Source: Sinorhizobium sp. 6-70 (GTDB lineage Bacteria; Pseudomonadota; Alphaproteobacteria; Rhizobiales; Rhizobiaceae). From it: 64,000 nucleotides of DNA. Under the pieces are notes generated by a model. It saw only the letters and a program-made list of their open reading frames with translations, did no database searches and was not told where the DNA came from. The stretch covers positions 35,890 through 99,889 of the forward strand of contig NZ_JASKLS010000022.1 in NCBI RefSeq assembly GCF_030124375.1, in the 5' to 3' direction. The position numbers and the translations under genes were made by a program. Shown here one piece after another: positions 8,151 to 16,113 of the stretch (positions are counted from its first letter, which is position 1; each line of letters begins with the position of its first letter).

Positions 8151-9173
8151 TCAGCGCCACCCGAGAACGGGAGCGATGTGGGTGAGGATCGCCTCTATGA
8201 CATGCGCGTTATAGTCGACGCCAAGCTGGTTGGGGACGGTCAGGAGCAGCGTATCGGCCTCCGCGATCGCCTCGTCCTTCGCGAGTTCCTCAACGAGGAC
8301 GTCCGGCTCGCCGGCGTAGCTCCGACCGAAAATCGCGCGGGTCTTCTCGTCGATGAAGCCGATCTTGTCCTCATCCTGACCGCCTCGTCCGAAGTAGGCG
8401 CGGTCGCGGTCGTCCACCAATGCGAAGATGCTGCGGCTGACTGACACCCGTGGCTCGCGCTCGTGGCCTGCCGCCTTCCATGCCTCGCGGAACGCGCGGA
8501 TCTGGTCGGCCTGCTGCACATGGAAGGGAAGGCGGGTCTCGTCATCCTTGAGTGTGGAACTCTGCAAATTCATGCCCAGCTTGGCTGCCCAAACGGCAGT
8601 GGCGTTGGAGCTGGCGCCCCACCAGATCCGTTCGCGCAGCCCCTCCGAGTGCGGCTCGATACGCAGCAAGCCGGGAGGATTGGGAAACATCGGTCGTGGA
8701 TTGGGTTGAGCAAAGCCTTCGCCGCGCAGCACATCGAGCAGGACCTCTGCATGGCGCCGCGCCATGTCGGCGTCGGTGCTGCCCTCGGGTGGCTGGTAGC
8801 CGAAGTAACGCCATCCGTCGATGACCTGCTCGGGCGAACCGCGACTGATCCCAAGCTGCAGGCGCCCGCCGGCGATGATGTCGGCCGCACCCGCATCCTC
8901 GGCCATGTACATCGGGTTTTCGTAGCGCATGTCGATGACCGCTGTGCCGATCTCGATGCGGCTTGTCTTCGCGCCGATCGCCGAAAGCAGCGGGAATGGC
9001 GAGGCCAATTGGCGTGCGAAGTGATGCACGCGAAAATACGCCCCGTCGGCGCCGAGCTCCTCGGCAGCGACGGCGAGATCGATGGACTGCAGCAGCGCGT
9101 CGGACGCCGAGCGCGTCTCCGAGTGCGGCGAGGGCGACCAGTGCCCGAACGAGAGAAAGCCGATCTTCTTCAT
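8151..9173 (-). CDS. LLM-class flavin-dependent oxidoreductase
   Basis: The 340-residue protein is a bacterial luciferase-like monooxygenase of the single-subunit type. Recognisable parts are the N-terminal strand IGFLSFGHWSPSPHSETRSA, the GADGAYFRVHHFA segment, RIEIGTAVIDMRYENP and GRLQLGISRGSP, which together form the FMN-binding barrel. It should use reduced flavin and oxygen to oxidise a small organic substrate; the substrate is unknown. It is convergent with the kinase gene and appears to be a single-gene unit. Confidence 0.88.
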   Translation of the reverse strand: MKKIGFLSFGHWSPSPHSETRSASDALLQSIDLAVAAEELGADGAYFRVHHFARQLASPFPLLSAIGAKTSRIEIGTAVIDMRYENPMYMAEDAGAADIIAGGRLQLGISRGSPEQVIDGWRYFGYQPPEGSTDADMARRHAEVLLDVLRGEGFAQPNPRPMFPNPPGLLRIEPHSEGLRERIWWGASSNATAVWAAKLGMNLQSSTLKDDETRLPFHVQQADQIRAFREAWKAAGHEREPRVSVSRSIFALVDDRDRAYFGRGGQDEDKIGFIDEKTRAIFGRSYAGEPDVLVEELAKDEAIAEADTLLLTVPNQLGVDYNAHVIEAILTHIAPVLGWR

Positions 9174-9321
9174 GGTTGTGCAGCCCGTGATGTTGCAGCC
9201 ATTGCTTCATGGCACAAATCCGGCGCGGGATATAGGCATGCCATGCGCCGTCGCGCCCCGCACTGAGCGCGGGGGGCCTGCCAAGGCGATCCGAACAGAT
9301 GATGTACCGCCCGACAGCCGC

Positions 9322-10380
9322 TCAAGTATCCGGCAGGGTGAATACGGGGCAGGGCGTCGCGATGCCGCGTAACACGTGTTCGCCGAGCGGCACCAGCGGC
9401 GTGGTGGTCTCGGCGGCGACCGCGCCCGAGATCAGCACCGACTGGCCAAGCGGCCGGCACAGCCCCTCCAGCCGGCTGACCAGGTTGACCGCCGGGCCGA
9501 TGGCGGTGAAATCCAGCCGGTCGGCCGCACCGATATTGCCCCACAATATCTCGCCGAGATGCAGCGCCACCCCGAAGGGCAGCGGCGGGAGTCCTTGCGC
9601 CTCACGCGTGGCATCGAGATGGGCCATGCCGGCGCGCGCCGCGACGACAGCGCGCAATGCCGCCGCGCAGGCCTCGGCCGGTGTGCCGGAGACCGGAAAG
9701 ATCGCCAGCAGGCCATCGCCCATGAACTTCAGCACTTCACCCCCGAAGACGTGAATTGCCCCGGCGACGCGGTCGAACCAGGCATCGAGGGTGGCGATCA
9801 TCGCCTGGGGTTCCGTCGCCTCGGACAGGGCGGTGAAGTTGCGCAGGTCGGTACAAAGCAGCACGGCGCGGATGGTCTCTCCGGTGCCCCGACTGAGCGC
9901 GCCGGCCTGAACCCGGGCGGCGCTACGGCGGCCGAGATAGGCCTCGAGCAGCGTTGTAAGTGCCGCCCGTTCGGTCAAGGCGGCCAAAGGGGCGGCCGCG
10001 AAACGTGCGGCCTGGCACAGCCGGGACCTCTCGGCAGGATCGAATGGTCGGCTGCCGGCCCAGCCCAGCACCAATCTGTCCGGCGCCGGGCCGACCGTGT
10101 CCTCCAACACCGGCCCCAGCGCCGCAAGCCAGTCGTGTCCTGCCTGGTTGGATGGGCTGCCGGCAAAAGCCAGCGCCTCGGTCACCGTCCCGGTCTCCGC
10201 TCGCCACAGCCAGGTGCGGCGGGCGACGATTGGATGCGGCACCGCCATCGTCAGCGCACCGCCGGCCAACGGAAGACCGTCGGCCAGCAGCCGGCGGCCG
10301 AGCTCGGCCAAAAACCGATCCGGGCCGGGCGACGCGCCGGCCTCGTCGACCAGCCAGGCAAGGGGTGCGGGTAGATCCAT
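9322..10380 (-). CDS. Adenylate/guanylate cyclase (class III) with N-terminal helical region
   Basis: Of 352 residues, roughly the last 185 form a class III nucleotide cyclase domain. Both metal-binding Asp residues are present (CTDLRNFTAL and KFMGDGLLAIF), as are the purine-recognition Lys (EVLKFMGD) and Asp (DRLDFTAIG) positions and the transition-state NLVSRLE motif. The catalytic set looks complete, and the Lys/Asp pair favours ATP. The N-terminal 165 residues are soluble, with no membrane segments or sensor domain I can name. Rhizobia carry many such cyclases; this one has no obvious operon partner. Confidence 0.88.
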   Translation of the reverse strand: MDLPAPLAWLVDEAGASPGPDRFLAELGRRLLADGLPLAGGALTMAVPHPIVARRTWLWRAETGTVTEALAFAGSPSNQAGHDWLAALGPVLEDTVGPAPDRLVLGWAGSRPFDPAERSRLCQAARFAAAPLAALTERAALTTLLEAYLGRRSAARVQAGALSRGTGETIRAVLLCTDLRNFTALSEATEPQAMIATLDAWFDRVAGAIHVFGGEVLKFMGDGLLAIFPVSGTPAEACAAALRAVVAARAGMAHLDATREAQGLPPLPFGVALHLGEILWGNIGAADRLDFTAIGPAVNLVSRLEGLCRPLGQSVLISGAVAAETTTPLVPLGEHVLRGIATPCPVFTLPDT

Positions 10381-10630
10381 GGCGCGATCATAGCGTCACG
10401 TTCGCTTACCTGTCATCCGCGCTACAGCGGCGTTTGCTGGGCCGGAGCCGACGCATCGGAAGAACGTTCAGCAAATTCAAAGATCTAAAGCGACTCTTGT
10501 CTATCTCGAGAAACGCGCGAGGCCGTAAGTGGTGGCGCGGGCAGCCGCGCGGGTCTATCATCGATACCTGCCCGACGTTTCTCCGTTTGACCACAGTCGG
10601 CCAGCTCATCGCAACCATTGGGGGAGACCG

Positions 10631-11080
10631 ATGCCTGAGACCCTCGTCGTCCGTCGCGAAACACACATTTCAGCGCCACCCGCCGCGGTGTTCGCCCTGC
10701 TGACCGATCCTGAAAAGATCCTGCGCTGGATGGGAACGGAAGCGGACGTCGAGCCGGAGCCCGGCGGGCTCTATCTCGTCAACGTCACCGGTGCCCGCTT
10801 CGCTCGCGGCTCCTTCCGCGAGGTCGTGCCGGTCCATCGCCTGGTGTACAGCTTCGGTTGGGACGACAGCGAGATCGTGCCGCCGGCGTCGAGCCTTGTC
10901 GAGATCGACCTCATCGAACAGCCGGATGGAACGCTGCTCAGGCTGACCCACAGCGGTCTGCCCAATGCCGAACAGTGCGCAGGCCATGCGGAAGGCTGGG
11001 CCCATTATCTCGACCGGCTGGGCGAGGTTGCGGCCGGGCGCGATCCGGGCCCGGACCCCTGGCACGGCCGCACCGGCTGA
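10631..11080 (+). CDS. SRPBCC (AHSA1-like) domain protein
   Basis: The 149-residue protein is a single START/Bet v1-like SRPBCC domain: ETHISAPPAAVFALLTDPEKILRWMG at the start, a middle GGLYLVNVTGARFARGSFREV and a C-terminal helix SGLPNAEQCAGHAEGWAHYLDRLG, as in Hsp90-activator-like proteins. I chose the ATG after GGGGGAGACCG; the frame runs about 100 bases further upstream without similar support. Such proteins bind hydrophobic ligands, but a specific role cannot be read from this context. It is divergent from the cyclase gene. Confidence 0.85.
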   Translation: MPETLVVRRETHISAPPAAVFALLTDPEKILRWMGTEADVEPEPGGLYLVNVTGARFARGSFREVVPVHRLVYSFGWDDSEIVPPASSLVEIDLIEQPDGTLLRLTHSGLPNAEQCAGHAEGWAHYLDRLGEVAAGRDPGPDPWHGRTG

Positions 11081-11315
11081 CGTACCGAACATTTCCAAGT
11101 CGACCTAAACGCCGTCCCTGTTCCGCGTCCGATTGCATCGAGATCGACGAGTCTTCGCATAAGGCATCTGCGACCGTTGCACGGAGGTCGAAGTCATGCT
11201 TCAAGATGGCACGTCACGGACATGTGCCAGCCCGGATGCATGTCTTCAATGAGGTCGGCGAGACCGCCAGCCGGCCCAAATTCATATTGGCGGCGGTTCG
11301 CCCGAGAGACTCTCC

Positions 11316-12260
11316 ATGGTACTCAAAGTTGCGGTCCAGATGGACCATATTTCCTCAATCAATATCGCAGGCGATAGCGCCTTTGCCTTGATGCTGGAGG
11401 CGCAGGCGCGCGGACACGAGCTTTATCATTATACTCCCGACCGCCTGGCGATGATCGGCGACAATGTCTTTTGCGCGCTTGAACCGGTGGAAGTGCGCGA
11501 CGAGAAAGGCAACCATTTCGTGCTCGGGGAGAAGCAACGTGCGAACCTCGCTGACGTCGACGTGGTGCTCATGCGCCAGGACCCGCCATTCGACCTGTCC
11601 TACATCGCGGCGACCCATATCCTGGAAAAAATTCATCCCAAGACCCTGGTTGTCAACGATCCGGCTCAAGTGCGCAACGCTCCGGAGAAACTCTTCGTCA
11701 CGGAGTTCTCGGATCTGATGCCTCCGACCCTCATCACACGCGACAAGGCGGAAATCGACTTGTTCCGCGCCGAATACGGCGACATCGTCATGAAACCGCT
11801 TTTCGGCCACGGCGGTGCGGCAGTGGTCCGCCTCACCAAGGACGATCTCAACTACGGCTCGCTCTACGACATCTTCGCGACGACCTTCCGTGAGCCTTGG
11901 GTCATTCAGCAGTTCCTGCCGAACGTGAAGCACGGGGACAAGCGCATCCTTCTTGTTGACGGTGAGTTTGCAGGAGCGGTCAACCGTGTGCCGGCGGCCG
12001 GCGATCTGCGCTCCAACATGGTGCGCGGCGGCGCGCCGACCGTCGCTGACCTGACGAAGAAGGAACGGGAAATCTGCGAGCGTCTGGGCCCGTCGCTCCG
12101 CGAGAAGGGGCTTATTCTCGTCGGCATCGACGTCATCGATGACAAGCTCACCGAGATAAACGTGACGGCGCCGACCGGCATCCGTGCGGTAAGGAAGCTT
12201 GGTGGCCCGGACGTGGCAGCGAAGGTATGGGACGTGCTGGAGGCGAAACGGGCGGGGTGA
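11316..12260 (+). CDS. gshB: Glutathione synthetase family protein (ATP-grasp)
   Basis: The 314-residue protein follows prokaryotic glutathione synthetase throughout: an N-terminal domain (VAVQMDHISSINIAGDSAFAL), LVVNDPAQVRNAPEKLFVTEF, then the ATP-grasp domain with IVMKPLFGHGGAAV, LVDGEFAGAVNRVP and the Mg-binding TEINVT near the C-terminus. It would join glycine to gamma-glutamylcysteine. The end of the conserved block reads INVTAPTG where, from memory, the usual form is INVTSPTG, and parts of the middle look diverged. It may therefore be a second, specialised copy, perhaps using another gamma-glutamyl substrate. No gshA is nearby. Confidence 0.82.
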   Translation: MVLKVAVQMDHISSINIAGDSAFALMLEAQARGHELYHYTPDRLAMIGDNVFCALEPVEVRDEKGNHFVLGEKQRANLADVDVVLMRQDPPFDLSYIAATHILEKIHPKTLVVNDPAQVRNAPEKLFVTEFSDLMPPTLITRDKAEIDLFRAEYGDIVMKPLFGHGGAAVVRLTKDDLNYGSLYDIFATTFREPWVIQQFLPNVKHGDKRILLVDGEFAGAVNRVPAAGDLRSNMVRGGAPTVADLTKKEREICERLGPSLREKGLILVGIDVIDDKLTEINVTAPTGIRAVRKLGGPDVAAKVWDVLEAKRAG

Positions 12261-12438
12261 CGGTCTTCTGGTGACATCGCTGCAGAGCCGTTGACGGACG
12301 ACGCTACCGGATGGCTCTGAGGATCTGCAAACGAAATCGAAGAAGACCGGCACCGGGGCGGAAAATCAATCAAAACTAATCATTTTTGCATCAACTGACC
12401 GGATGGTAGCGTGAAGGTCCAGTTCGATTGGATCGCCT

Positions 12439-13074
12439 ATGCTCGAATATTCGCTTGCTCATTGGATGGCATTCCTCACGGCTGCCATCCTGCTGAACTT
12501 GTCTCCTGGTCCAGACATGGCCCTTATCCTTGGCCATACGATCAAGACCGGGACGAGGGCGGGATTTTCAGCGCTCTTCGGCATTTGGACCGGCTCGCTC
12601 GTCCATGTCCTTCTGGCCGCGTTCGGCCTCTCGGCAGTTCTCGCCGCATCGGCAACCGCCTTCACGGCCGTCAAGTGGATCGGCGCGGTCTACCTCGTGT
12701 GGCTCGGTATCCAGGCGCTACGCACAGGGGGCGAGAGTGCTTTTGCGAAAGCGCAGGACGAAGCCTTGAACTGGAGACAGATTTATCGCCAGGGTGTCCT
12801 GGTTGCTGCGCTCAACCCCAAAGTCGCCATCTTCTTCCTCGCGTTCCTGCCGCAGTTCGTCGTGGAGGGCGCTGGGCCGGCCTGGTTGCAGCTTGCCGTG
12901 CACGGCCTCCTGATCATCGTCGTTGCAGCGTTCATCGAACCGCCGCTTATCCTTGCTGGCGCACGGTTCACCAGTTTTATCAAGCGGAATGGCCGCATCT
13001 CACTCTGGCTCGATCGCGGCCTTGGCGCGCTTTTCATTGCGCTCGGCATCCGCCTGGCGATGACGACTCGGTAG
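12439..13074 (+). CDS. LysE/RhtB-family amino acid exporter
   Basis: This 211-residue, strongly hydrophobic protein has about six membrane segments and the family's N-terminal motif LNLSPGPDMALILGHTIKTG, followed by GIWTGSLVHVLLAAFGL and IYRQGVLVAALNPKVAIFFLAFLPQF. Members export amino acids such as homoserine, threonine, lysine or leucine. The substrate is not predictable here. The RBS is weak (only AT-rich bases and GCCT before ATG), so translation may be low. Confidence 0.9.
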   Translation: MLEYSLAHWMAFLTAAILLNLSPGPDMALILGHTIKTGTRAGFSALFGIWTGSLVHVLLAAFGLSAVLAASATAFTAVKWIGAVYLVWLGIQALRTGGESAFAKAQDEALNWRQIYRQGVLVAALNPKVAIFFLAFLPQFVVEGAGPAWLQLAVHGLLIIVVAAFIEPPLILAGARFTSFIKRNGRISLWLDRGLGALFIALGIRLAMTTR

Positions 13075-13079
13075 GCTAA

Positions 13080-13126
13080 TGCATGTCGCCCAAAAGTGTG
13101 CAGCGGTTTTGGGACAACGACATGCA
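13080..13126. repeat. Palindromic intergenic repeat, family Q, copy 2
   Basis: Arms TGCATGTCG and CGACATGCA flank AAAAGTGTGCAGCGGTTTTG. It differs from copy 1 by one inserted G in the core. Like copy 1 it starts a few bases after a stop codon. Confidence 0.85.
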
Positions 13127-13282
13127 TGAAAACAGGATCTAAAGCGCGTCGCATGAGGCCGTTTGAACGCGACGCGCTTTGGGCACCCAGCGGGGCGCTT
13201 CCGCAATAAACTGGTTTCAAATCGACGTGAGTTTTGCCGGCCGCGTGGTGATTTCGTCGCGCATCCACCCTAGGTGAGACGC

Positions 13283-14290
13283 ATGATCAAGCTGATTGCG
13301 GCCTTCCTCTCGTTCCTAGCGTTCCTGCCGGCTGCGATCGCGCAGGAGGCCTCTTCCGTGCCTTCGCTGCTCGACGACCTTGCGGGCCGTCAGGATCTGA
13401 CTTCCCTGAAGACAGTCGTCATTGCCCGTAACGGCAAGGTCGTTGCGGAGCGCGGCTATCGTGGTCATGCGCCAGAGGATTCGACCAACATCAAGTCAGC
13501 GTCGAAGTCCATCGTCTCGGCGCTTGTTGGCATTGCGATCGATAAGGGCCTGCTCGAAGGCCCCGACCAGAAAATCGCGCCGATCCTGAAGAGCGACCTG
13601 CCGGCATCGCCGGATCCCCGGATCAACGACATCACGATCGGCAACCTGCTTTCGATGCAGGCAGGGCTCGGCCGAATGTCGGGGCCGAATTACGGGCGCT
13701 GGGTCTCCAGCCGCAATTGGGTCCGTTTTGCACTCTCCCAGCCCTTCGACGAGGAGCCCGGCGGGCGGATGCTCTATTCCACGGCCTCCACCCATCTTCT
13801 TTCGGCGATCCTGACGAAAGTCAGCGGCAAGTCGACCTTGGTACTGGCGCGCGATTGGCTCGGTCCGGTCGACGGCTTCCGGATCGGCGCCTGGGAACGC
13901 GATCCGCAGGGAATTTATCTCGGCGGCAACCAGATGGCGATGAGCGCCCGCTCGCTGCTCGCCTTCGGAGAGCTCTACCGCAATCGCGGCAGGACCGCCG
14001 AAGGCCGGCAGATCATCCCGGAAGATTGGATCGAGCTCTCCTGGCAGGCGCGCACCAATTCGCGTTTCTCAGGCGACGCCTATGGCTATGGCTGGTTCGC
14101 GCGGCAGATCGGCGGCGAAGATGTCCATTTCGCCTGGGGCTATGGCGGGCAGATGCTCTACATCGTCCCGTCGCTGGAATTGACCGTCGTGATGACCTCG
14201 GAAGAGAGCGGGCCTTCGGCCCGCAACGGCTATCGCGACGCGCTGCATGGTGTCATGGCCGAGATCGTCAATGCGGTCCGAGCATCCTGA
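13283..14290 (+). CDS. Secreted serine hydrolase, class C beta-lactamase fold
   Basis: The 335-residue protein begins with a signal peptide (IKLIAAFLSFLAFLPAAIAQEA). The serine beta-lactamase-like catalytic motif is SASK (NIKSASKSIVSAL), with a Tyr-Ser-Thr motif (MLYSTASTHLL) in the YxN position and WGYGGQM in place of the KTG box. This is the S12/esterase branch that acts on peptides or esters rather than classic antibiotics. I chose the ATG downstream of TAGGTGAG; a GTG three codons earlier is the alternative. It is a single gene, located in the periplasm or outside the cell. Confidence 0.85.
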   Translation: MIKLIAAFLSFLAFLPAAIAQEASSVPSLLDDLAGRQDLTSLKTVVIARNGKVVAERGYRGHAPEDSTNIKSASKSIVSALVGIAIDKGLLEGPDQKIAPILKSDLPASPDPRINDITIGNLLSMQAGLGRMSGPNYGRWVSSRNWVRFALSQPFDEEPGGRMLYSTASTHLLSAILTKVSGKSTLVLARDWLGPVDGFRIGAWERDPQGIYLGGNQMAMSARSLLAFGELYRNRGRTAEGRQIIPEDWIELSWQARTNSRFSGDAYGYGWFARQIGGEDVHFAWGYGGQMLYIVPSLELTVVMTSEESGPSARNGYRDALHGVMAEIVNAVRAS

Positions 14291-14335
14291 GCGTGGGATG
14301 CCACGGTCGGGATGACGGCGTGCATGCGCATCCGT

Positions 14336-14671
14336 TCAGGGCGCAGCGCCGAAGAACAGGAGCCGCGTCAAGAGCACGTAGGTCGACTCCGACACCATCA
14401 TCGCCACGAAAACCAGGACGAGTAGGGGGGGCAGCAAAATCGCGTAGATCAGTGCGAGGCGCTCCCAGGCCATGTGCATGAATACGGCGACGATGAGGCC
14501 GGCCTTGAGCACCATGAAAATCAGGATGAGCGACCAGCGCAGATAACCCTGAAGGCCGACATAGTCGACCAGGTAGGAAAAGGTGCTGAGGACGAAAAGC
14601 AGGCCCCAGACCAGAAGGTAGAGCTTGATCGGGTGGTGCTGCTGCTCGGCATGCGCCTCAACCGGAGCCAT
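14336..14671 (-). CDS. Cytochrome c oxidase subunit IV (prokaryotic type)
   Basis: The 111-residue protein has three membrane segments (YLLVWGLLFVLSTFSYLVDY, WSLILIFMVLKAGLIVAVFM and IYAILLPPLLVLVFVAMMV) and matches the small COX4_pro subunit. The start follows a GGAGGGC ribosome site 10 bases after the preceding subunit III gene. It closes the oxidase operon. Subunit IV is not catalytic; it is thought to help assembly or stability. Confidence 0.85.
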   Translation of the reverse strand: MAPVEAHAEQQHHPIKLYLLVWGLLFVLSTFSYLVDYVGLQGYLRWSLILIFMVLKAGLIVAVFMHMAWERLALIYAILLPPLLVLVFVAMMVSESTYVLLTRLLFFGAAP

Positions 14672-14681
14672 GATGCCCTCC

Positions 14682-15404
14682 TCACCAAAGATAGAAGAAT
14701 GCAAAGATGAAGACCCAGACCAGATCGACAAAGTGCCAGTAGAGGCCGGTGATCTCGACGATCTCGTAGTGACCCTTGCGGCTTGTGAAGAAGCCACGCC
14801 GCTCCGTGTCGAAATCGCCGCGCCAGACTTTGCGGGCGATGATCAACAGGAAGATCACGCCGATCGTGACGTGGGTGCCGTGAAAGCCGGTGATCATGAA
14901 GAAGGTCGAGCCGAACTGCGCCGCCCCCCAGGGATTGCCCCACGGCCGCACGCCCTCGGCGATCAGCTTCGACCATTCGAAGGCCTGCATGCCGACAAAG
15001 GTGGCGCCGAACAGCGCGGTCAGGAGCATCAGCGCGGCGGTTTTGCGACGGTCGCGGCGGTAGCCGTAGTTGACGGCCATCGCCATGGTGCCGCTGCTGG
15101 AGATCAGGACGAAGGTCATGATGGCGATGAGAATCAGCGGCACCTGAACCCCGCCGATCTCCAGCGCGAAGACCTCGCTCGGGTTCGGCCAGGGCACGGT
15201 GGTCGCCATGCGGGCGGACATGTAGGCGATCAGGAAGCAGCCGAAAATGAACGTGTCGCTCAGGAGGAAGATCCACATCATGGCCTTGCCCCAGGAGACG
15301 TTTTTGAAGGCCCGCTGGTCCGAGGCCCAGTCGGCGGCCAAGCCGGCGAGACCGGATGGGCGGGAGAGCGTTTCCAAGGAGGACGGCTTTAGTGGAGCGG
15401 ACAT
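14682..15404 (-). CDS. coxP: Cytochrome c oxidase subunit III (coxP-like)
   Basis: The 240-residue membrane protein has the subunit III pattern: WIFLLSDTFIFGCFLIAY, the glutamate-containing VGMQAFEWSKLI, MITGFHGTHVTIGVIFL and the final YWHFVDLVWVFIFAFFYLW. It is the second subunit III-like gene in a row, as in the Bradyrhizobium coxMNOP cluster, and the symbol is assigned by order. It probably supports proton uptake and stability of the catalytic core rather than carrying out redox chemistry. Confidence 0.85.
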   Translation of the reverse strand: MSAPLKPSSLETLSRPSGLAGLAADWASDQRAFKNVSWGKAMMWIFLLSDTFIFGCFLIAYMSARMATTVPWPNPSEVFALEIGGVQVPLILIAIMTFVLISSSGTMAMAVNYGYRRDRRKTAALMLLTALFGATFVGMQAFEWSKLIAEGVRPWGNPWGAAQFGSTFFMITGFHGTHVTIGVIFLLIIARKVWRGDFDTERRGFFTSRKGHYEIVEITGLYWHFVDLVWVFIFAFFYLW

Positions 15405-15414
15405 GTCAGCGTTC

Positions 15415-16113
15415 CTATGTCAGCAATTGACGGCAGAGATCGACGACGTCGTTGGCCCAACCGGAAAAGAGGGCAAAGAGAACCAGCCAGACGGCCAGCA
15501 TGAAATGCCAGTAGGTGGCGCAGAGCCCGATGGAGAGGTGTGCTCTTCGGTCGATCGGCGCATCCCACGTACGCAGGATGACGCGCGCAAGCACCGCGAT
15601 CCCACCGACGATGTGCAGGCCGTGCATGCCGGTGAGCATGTAGAAAAAGCTGTTGGCGGGGCTGCTGGTCAAAAAATATCCGGCGGAAGAGAGCGCGCGC
15701 CAGGCGAAAAGCTGTCCGACGAGGAAGGCGAGGCCCGCGGCGAGCGCAACGAGAAGGCTCGTTCGGGCAGCGTCGTCGTTCCGCCGCTCGGCTTCGACCT
15801 TGGCCCAATGCAGGGTCGCGCTGCTCAGGGCAAGAATACCGGTGTTGATCCAGAGAAAGCGCGGGACGGGCAGCGGCGACCAGTCGGACGAGGCCATGCG
15901 CATGAAATAGGCGCTGATGAAAAGCGTGAAGAGCGCGCCGACGACCGCGAGGAAAACAGCGAGACCGATCTTTGCGGCCGGTACGGGCTCGGCGCCGCGA
16001 TGGTCATGCAGATGACCGACTTCCAGCCACGGCTTCGAGGCCAGTCGCTGTTGTGCCAGCCACCAGGCGATGATGACGGCGATGACCGCCAGGAAGACCA
16101 GCACGACCGTCAT
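15415..16113 (-). CDS. coxO: Cytochrome c oxidase subunit III-like protein (coxO-like)
   Basis: The 232-residue membrane protein has the family features LTGMHGLHIVGGIAVLA and CATYWHFMLAVWLVLFALF, but its N-terminus is divergent and starts directly with a membrane helix. Its start overlaps the subunit I stop by 4 bases. Two subunit III genes in tandem are the mark of coxMNOP-type alternative oxidases; whether both proteins sit in one complex or replace each other is not known to me. Confidence 0.82.
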   Translation of the reverse strand: MTVVLVFLAVIAVIIAWWLAQQRLASKPWLEVGHLHDHRGAEPVPAAKIGLAVFLAVVGALFTLFISAYFMRMASSDWSPLPVPRFLWINTGILALSSATLHWAKVEAERRNDDAARTSLLVALAAGLAFLVGQLFAWRALSSAGYFLTSSPANSFFYMLTGMHGLHIVGGIAVLARVILRTWDAPIDRRAHLSIGLCATYWHFMLAVWLVLFALFSGWANDVVDLCRQLLT

